Assembly: GCF_019175285.1 (NCBI RefSeq)
Contig: NC_056528.1
Coordinates: forward strand, 43,831,090 to 43,895,089
Direction: 5' to 3'
Source: Sceloporus undulatus
Taxonomy: Eukaryota > Chordata > Lepidosauria > Squamata > Phrynosomatidae
Length of the DNA: 64,000 nt
Under the pieces are notes generated by a model. The model did no database searches, had not been told where the DNA came from, and saw only the letters and a list, made by a program, of their open reading frames with translations. Position numbers and translations under genes: made by a program. Numbering within the stretch: position 1 is the stretch's first letter; each line of letters begins with the position of its first letter. Of the stretch, positions 59,401-64,000 are shown piece by piece.

Positions 59401-60719
59401 TCCTCCATTGTTTTGATGCTCATTGTAAGGATGATTGCTCAATTAGCTCAACACACCAATATCGGGCTCCTTACAAATACCCTTTTGGGACCGGATCCCA
59501 GCCTGTATACAATGGACCAGAGCTCCCAGGAACTGACGCAAAGGCAAAGTCTTTGAATTTTAGGCTAGTTTATTGATGCACAGGGGACACACTCTCACAG
59601 ATGTAATAAGGAGACCTTGGTCTGGGGAATTTATCATTAGCTCAAACAGAGGAGCGGTCTCTATCCTATGTCTATGAAGGTAGCCAAGGTAATAGGTCAA
59701 CAGAGACAAGTTTTATGAAAACTGAATACTGTTTATTATTCATACACACATAAGACAATCATACACTCACACAATCACCCAAGAACTCAGGAATATAGTA
59801 AGTTAGCGTTGGATAGATAACATGAGGCTTTCTAATGGGAATATTCACCTGTTTGGGTGGTGCTCCGGTTCCAGATTGGTGAAGACTCAGCAACATGGAG
59901 GGGAAGGAAGGGAAAGTGAAGTGGAACTATGTCAGAATCTGACCTGACATGAAGCTTGTCTGGATTCTAACACAGAACAATGACAAAAGATTTGAGGGAC
60001 CTTAAATAGGCAAAATCTTGCCTCAGGCAAAGAGTTGTTTCCACATTTCATAGCAAAGCCAAATCTACATATTAAATATTGCTTGATCTATAGAAGTCTT
60101 CAAGGTGAGAATGGCCTGGCAAAGCATCCTGGCCATAAATCTGCCTCAAATAATAAAGGTGTGATTTGGACAATGTCCTCGGTGACACTTGCCGGGAGTG
60201 GCATCCATCCTTGGCTGGAAATGGCTGTTCCCTGATGGACTTAGTTATCTGTCTCCTGGGCTACGAAGAGGTTGGTGGTAGGAATCCTTCAGGTTTGCTG
60301 CTTTGCCTGCAAAAGACAAAGGAAGATCCTTTTGTCATACCTCTATTTACATATATGTAAATAATAATAATAATAATATAAACTTTATTCTTATACCCCG
60401 CCTTTCTGCTGCAACAGTCAGGGCGACTTACATGACTAGAATATATTGGGATAATATATATTCTCAATAAATAAATTGAGCCCCCCCTTTAAAACAGGAT
60501 TAAATACCATACAGTTTAAAAAATCAACCTGTTAAAATGACAGCAGTTTTCTAGTAGAGACAGTGGTTACATAAAGTACAGGACAAATGTAGGATAAAAA
60601 TTTACTCCCAAAATATAGGACATTCAAGAAAAATGGAGGACATAAGCATCTAAAAATCAAAAAATTAATTAATAATTAAAATTAATATAAATCCTTATAT
60701 GAAAGAGATGAGACTAAAT

Positions 60720-60800
60720 ACATCCGAGGAAGCAGACTTCAGGAGAGCTCATGCTGCCAACTTCTTTCTTTCATTCAGCCTCAGAAGAACTGAAAGTCAA
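60720..60800. mobile_element. Fragment of the CTTGTAGCACCTTTGAGA MITE
   Basis: GAGGAAGCAGACTTCAGGAG, AGCTCATGCTGCCAACTTC and TTTCTTTCATTCAG match one arm of the element at 23138-23325. Confidence 0.55.
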
Positions 60801-61299
60801 ACCCTCTCTAAACAAATATGCCCCCCTCCAGAAATATTCCTTGAGCAAAGCATACTCTCTCAGCTGCAGAAATGGGCCAAATCAAACCCCATCTAAACAT
60901 GCATCCCCACAGGGGGCTAATTTCGACATTAAAGAGACATTAAAGCGCATTGAAAGCACTCCTGAAATAAAGTGAAAATGCGCGAGTAATTGCCCGAATG
61001 ATTGTCACACGCCATTGCACAAATAAAGTGATATCAGAAATGCATTGTCCCTGAGTCCCGAAAGTAAAAAGAGTGTGTTAATGCTTCTTTGTGACCCCTT
61101 TAATGGCGGGTTTTTGTGACGTCGTGTGATGAAATCGTTTTGCATCATTAGGCAATTTTGTTGGGGCGTAGAGAGATGCGCTATGTCCACTACAATCACG
61201 TGCAGAGTTAATCCACGCAGGCAGGACGCCCCGAGAAGGAAGGCTCTTGAGAGACGTTTGCAAAGGCTTCAACAGAGAAGGAACAATTCTTTCCCACGC

Positions 61300-61797
61300 T
61301 GCGGCTCATAGCCTTGCAGAAATAAACACTGCTGGACAGCAAGGCTCTCACTCAAAGAAGAGGGCTTTAATTCACTTGTTCCAAACTAGTTACCGTATCG
61401 CTCACAGTACCCAACCACCATCTGGATACTCACAGCTCTATATACAAATAGACAAAGTGCTCCACCAGTCACCAACCACAACAAGCCAACAACAGAGATA
61501 ATCACCCTCTCCCCTATTATGGGGTCTTGTGTGAAGTCAGTGGTGTGTCTTGCCACCCATGAAACATTACTGGTTTCATCCCCAAGGCAGGTTGCATCCT
61601 ACCATTTCCCATGATGCACTTCTTGACTGACTTCACCAGCTGTGCATGTTGCATTAGATGTCCCCTGATGCACAGCTCCCAAATGCTACTCATGCACACC
61701 TGCCACTTTGAACTGCGTTACCTTCATTCCAGGTCCATCTAGTGGTCACATCCGTGTCATTTCCAGGCCAAGTGTGCCACACCTGACCTGACAAATT
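61300..61797 (-). mobile_element. Probable solo LTR (fossil)
   Basis: On the minus strand it starts TGTCAGGTCAGGTGTGGCAC, has a TATATAG near 61440 and a polyadenylation-type ATTAAAG near 61365, then a U5-like end around 61300. No internal virus genes adjoin it. The family is not recognised and the right boundary is approximate. Confidence 0.45.
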
Positions 61798-61984
61798 TCT
61801 CTGGGATATTCACAGAATAAACTCCCGATCTCCTTCCGTCAGACAAATGGCGCTCCTCATGCTTGCTCTATCTGTTCCTTTCATGCACAAGGTGGGATAA
61901 TGTTTAATGTTTACTTTGGGTTGAAGTGTTCCTAACGTTTTCTTTTTATGCAGCTCATTGTGCTGCTCCTTAATATTTTCTTAG

Positions 61985-62135
61985 TCTAGGACAGTGTGGT
62001 ATAGTAGTCTGAGTGTTGGACTAGGACTCCTGGGGACTAGATTTATAGACTGCTTGGTCATGGAAACCCACTGGGTGACCTGGCAAGTCACATACTCTCA
62101 GCCTTAGAGGAAGGCAATGACAAACCCCTCTGAAA
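61985..62135 (+). mobile_element. Sauria-type SINE, 3' truncated
   Basis: GTGTTGGACTAGGACTCCTG, AAACCCACTGGGTGACC and GAGGAAGGCAATGACAAACC match the family. It stops where the composite repeat begins at about 62148. Confidence 0.7.
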
Positions 62136-62147
62136 CAGGTTAGATAC

Positions 62148-62590
62148 TGTACAGGCTAGATACTGATGTGCTGCGTAACTCAAGGGTAGGGACAGTATGG
62201 AGAGAAGAGAGAGAGAGGAATCCTTGTAGCACCTTTGAGAACACCGTATATACTTGACTATGGCCTGTTCAGACTGCCAAAATAAAGCTGCTTTGGGTCT
62301 CTTTGGGGTTGCTGTTTAAATGATGCATGCATCCTAAGAATCTGGAGCTGCACCAAAGCTGCACTCCAGTGCTTAGGAAGAGTGTCACACTCATGTATAA
62401 GTCGAGGGCAAGTTTTGGGCCAAAAATTATGGTTTGCTATGACCTAGGGATAAGTTGAGGGTAAAACGTGGAGCATATAGCAAAGGTCTAAAGGTGAAGC
62501 ACAGCCAAAGAATGTCTTAGAAAATCCTAGCAGAGAGTAAGACAAAGAACTTAGAAAATCCCAGAAGACATAACTCTTTGCGCTCTCTCT
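62148..62590 (+). repeat. Composite repeat unit, copy 2, with nested MITE
   Basis: It repeats the order seen at 25485-25810: GTACAGGCTAGATACTGATG, CTTGTAGCACCTTTGAGA, ATACTTGACTAT, then ATGTATAAGTCGAGGGCAAG and AGACATAACTCTTTGCGCTC. A 130-bp piece of the GTTACAGACTGCCA MITE (62262-62395) interrupts it after GACTAT. Confidence 0.65.
62262..62395. mobile_element. GTTACAGACTGCCA MITE, half copy nested in another repeat
   Basis: GGCCTGTTCAGACTGCC, AAAGCTGCTTTGGGTCTC and GCACTCCAGTGCTTAGGAAG match the left half of the element at 36733-36965. Confidence 0.65.
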
Positions 62591-62609
62591 CTAAAGCTGT
62601 TGAGTCTAT

Positions 62610-63125
62610 AATTTTATCTATCTCCAAATCTAATTTGTTCTGTGACCAGCCCTATAAAATGCCATAAGGCCGGGTGTCAATTGTAAATTTAGTTTTCGTT
62701 ATATTTTCTTGTAGGCTGCATATTTTAGTGTTTTGTGTCTTTAGTCTCAATTCTAATAAGGTTTGTATTTCTCTTCCTGTATTCTTTTCTTATAGGTAGT
62801 CAATTTTCTTTTCCAGATTGTTTGTTTCCTTTTCGACCTCATTTATTTCTTGTGGGTCAAATTCATTCTAAAGTCATTTTAGACATTTTTCTTTGAAATC
62901 ATTCATTCTTTGTGGATTTCACTTTTAATTCCTCTTTCCAGTCCCTAATTTCTTGTCTTATTTCAGCCCAGATTTTGGCTCTTCCCCACTTAGCTTTTTG
63001 TCTCCTCAAGAATAAGTAAATTTTGGTTGGGACTATCTAATTTATTGTTTCGTTTTTTCCTTAGATATTTCTTCCCCTGGAGTATTTTCTTGTTTTCTGG
63101 TTCTGCGGCATATTCAAAATTCCTT
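62610..63125 (-). mobile_element. L1 ORF1-like remnant
   Basis: Read on the minus strand the sequence is lysine- and glutamate-codon rich (GAGGTCGAAAAGGAAACAAA, CTGGAAAAGAAAATTGACTA), as in the coiled-coil part of L1 ORF1. It is heavily broken, and assignment rests on composition and short motifs. Confidence 0.4.
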
Positions 63126-63287
63126 ATTAGATAGTGGCTGTGTATTCCAGATTAAGAGTAAGCTTGCCTTTTATGTCAGCCGCTACCAGTCAGTTTTAGG
63201 TATACCCAACAACAAGAAGGTTCTTCCAGGCTAAATATCACAGATTAGTTACAGTATTGACATATACTTATTTGAATATCGACCAAC

Positions 63288-63565
63288 AGGGGTAGGCAAA
63301 CCTTTTTGAGCCGGGGGCCGGGTTGCTGTCCCTCAGACAACGGGGGGGAGGGGGGGGGGCTGCTGAAGCCAAAAAATAAATAATTAAAAATTAAAATAAA
63401 TAAATAAAAAAAAACCGAGACAATGTAGGACAAAATTTTCAAATGGTTGACACTTTTTAAAAAAGTGGAGGACACGCAAATTTTTTTTGCTGATTTTTAA
63501 AAAAATGTTAATATAAATGCATGTTTCTGAGGCGTCTACTAGACAATTGCGCCCCTTACCCCTGC
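63288..63565. mobile_element. hAT MITE
   Basis: The ends CAGGGGTAGGCAAACC and GCCCCTTACCCCTG are inverted. A GC-rich start (AGCCGGGGGCCGGG) and an AT-rich middle are typical of this group. No clear target duplication. Confidence 0.55.
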
Positions 63566-64000
63566 TGTGAGAGGCCAAAGGCCCCGACGGCAATCCTTAT
63601 CCCACCGCTGCCAACCATTTCTATATGAACCCCCTTTCTTATGGGGCAGGTTCACCTTATTATCTAATATAGTAGCGTGGTGGATTAGATATTGACCAAC
63701 AAGCCTTTTGGTAAACTAAAATATAAACTTTATTGAACAAAGGTTTAAACATATTTTCCTTGAACTAAATGATATTATATAACTGTTAGTTCAGGCACAT
63801 GTTACATCTTTCTTTGCTACCGTTATTTCGCTTTCCCCCCAGATTGTATTCAACTACATGAGGACTCTCCTGTCCCTTTTAGGCTATTCTTATGTCGGAC
63901 TCAGCCACCAAGGCTAAAACAATATCTCTCAATATATAATGTAACCGAACCCCTCTTTTAGATTCTGGCTACCCTGAGTCTCTCTTTCTAGACTCCCAAA

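Larger units (their letters stand above)
54260..64000. other. Gene-free repeat-rich end of the window
   Basis: No host exon is supported. Apart from the elements listed separately there are GTCCTCC / GGAGGAC motif repeats (54600-54690, 54940, 60630 and 63460). A LINE-type minus-strand 3' end follows (ATA)n at 60358-60520. A CpG-containing unassigned segment lies at 60920-61250. Unassigned stretches are at 54960-56280, 59430-60350 and 63600-64000. The last two may be LTR-like because minus-strand polyadenylation-type TTTATT motifs recur, but this is weak. Confidence 0.45.

Overview
The window is nuclear DNA of a squamate reptile, most likely a lizard. Three observations support this: vertebrate genes split by GT-AG introns, SINEs of the Sauria type with a Bov-B-like tail (tRNA-derived and 5S rRNA-derived), and many CR1, L2/Jockey-like and L1 LINE pieces and foldback MITEs of kinds common in squamate genomes. 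I cannot name the species. The genes belong to the block that is Xq28 in humans (DKC1, F8A, TMLHE).

Layout. Positions 2476-15068 (minus) hold a complete 15-exon DKC1 (dyskerin, 520 aa). Two introns of DKC1 each carry one copy of the same box C/D-like snoRNA. From 15069 to 15543 there is a GC-rich divergent promoter with ETS, YY1 and repeated GC-box motifs. It is shared with the single-exon F8A1/HAP40 gene (15544-16578, plus). A repeat-rich gap follows. A single-exon class A receptor resembling GPR34 lies at 24217-25236 (plus). From 30456 to 46507 (minus) there is a complete TMLHE coding region (7 coding exons, 421 aa, all three iron ligands at the human positions). Its predicted untranslated first exon and ETS-rich promoter lie at about 54102-54250. 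From 54.3 kb to the end I find no host gene. That part is nested transposon debris: hAT, Tigger-like and other MITEs, L1 pieces, a probable solo LTR, and palindromic elements.

The genes do not form one pathway. Dyskerin is the pseudouridine synthase of H/ACA RNPs and telomerase. HAP40 is the huntingtin partner. TMLHE is the first enzyme of carnitine synthesis in mitochondria. The receptor is an orphan or lysophospholipid-type GPCR. DKC1 and F8A1 probably share control through their head-to-head promoter. DKC1 also acts as a snoRNA host, although the two copies seen here look like C/D RNAs and not the H/ACA RNAs known from human DKC1. All exon boundaries were read by eye from splice signals, reading phase and remembered human proteins. 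No search was run.
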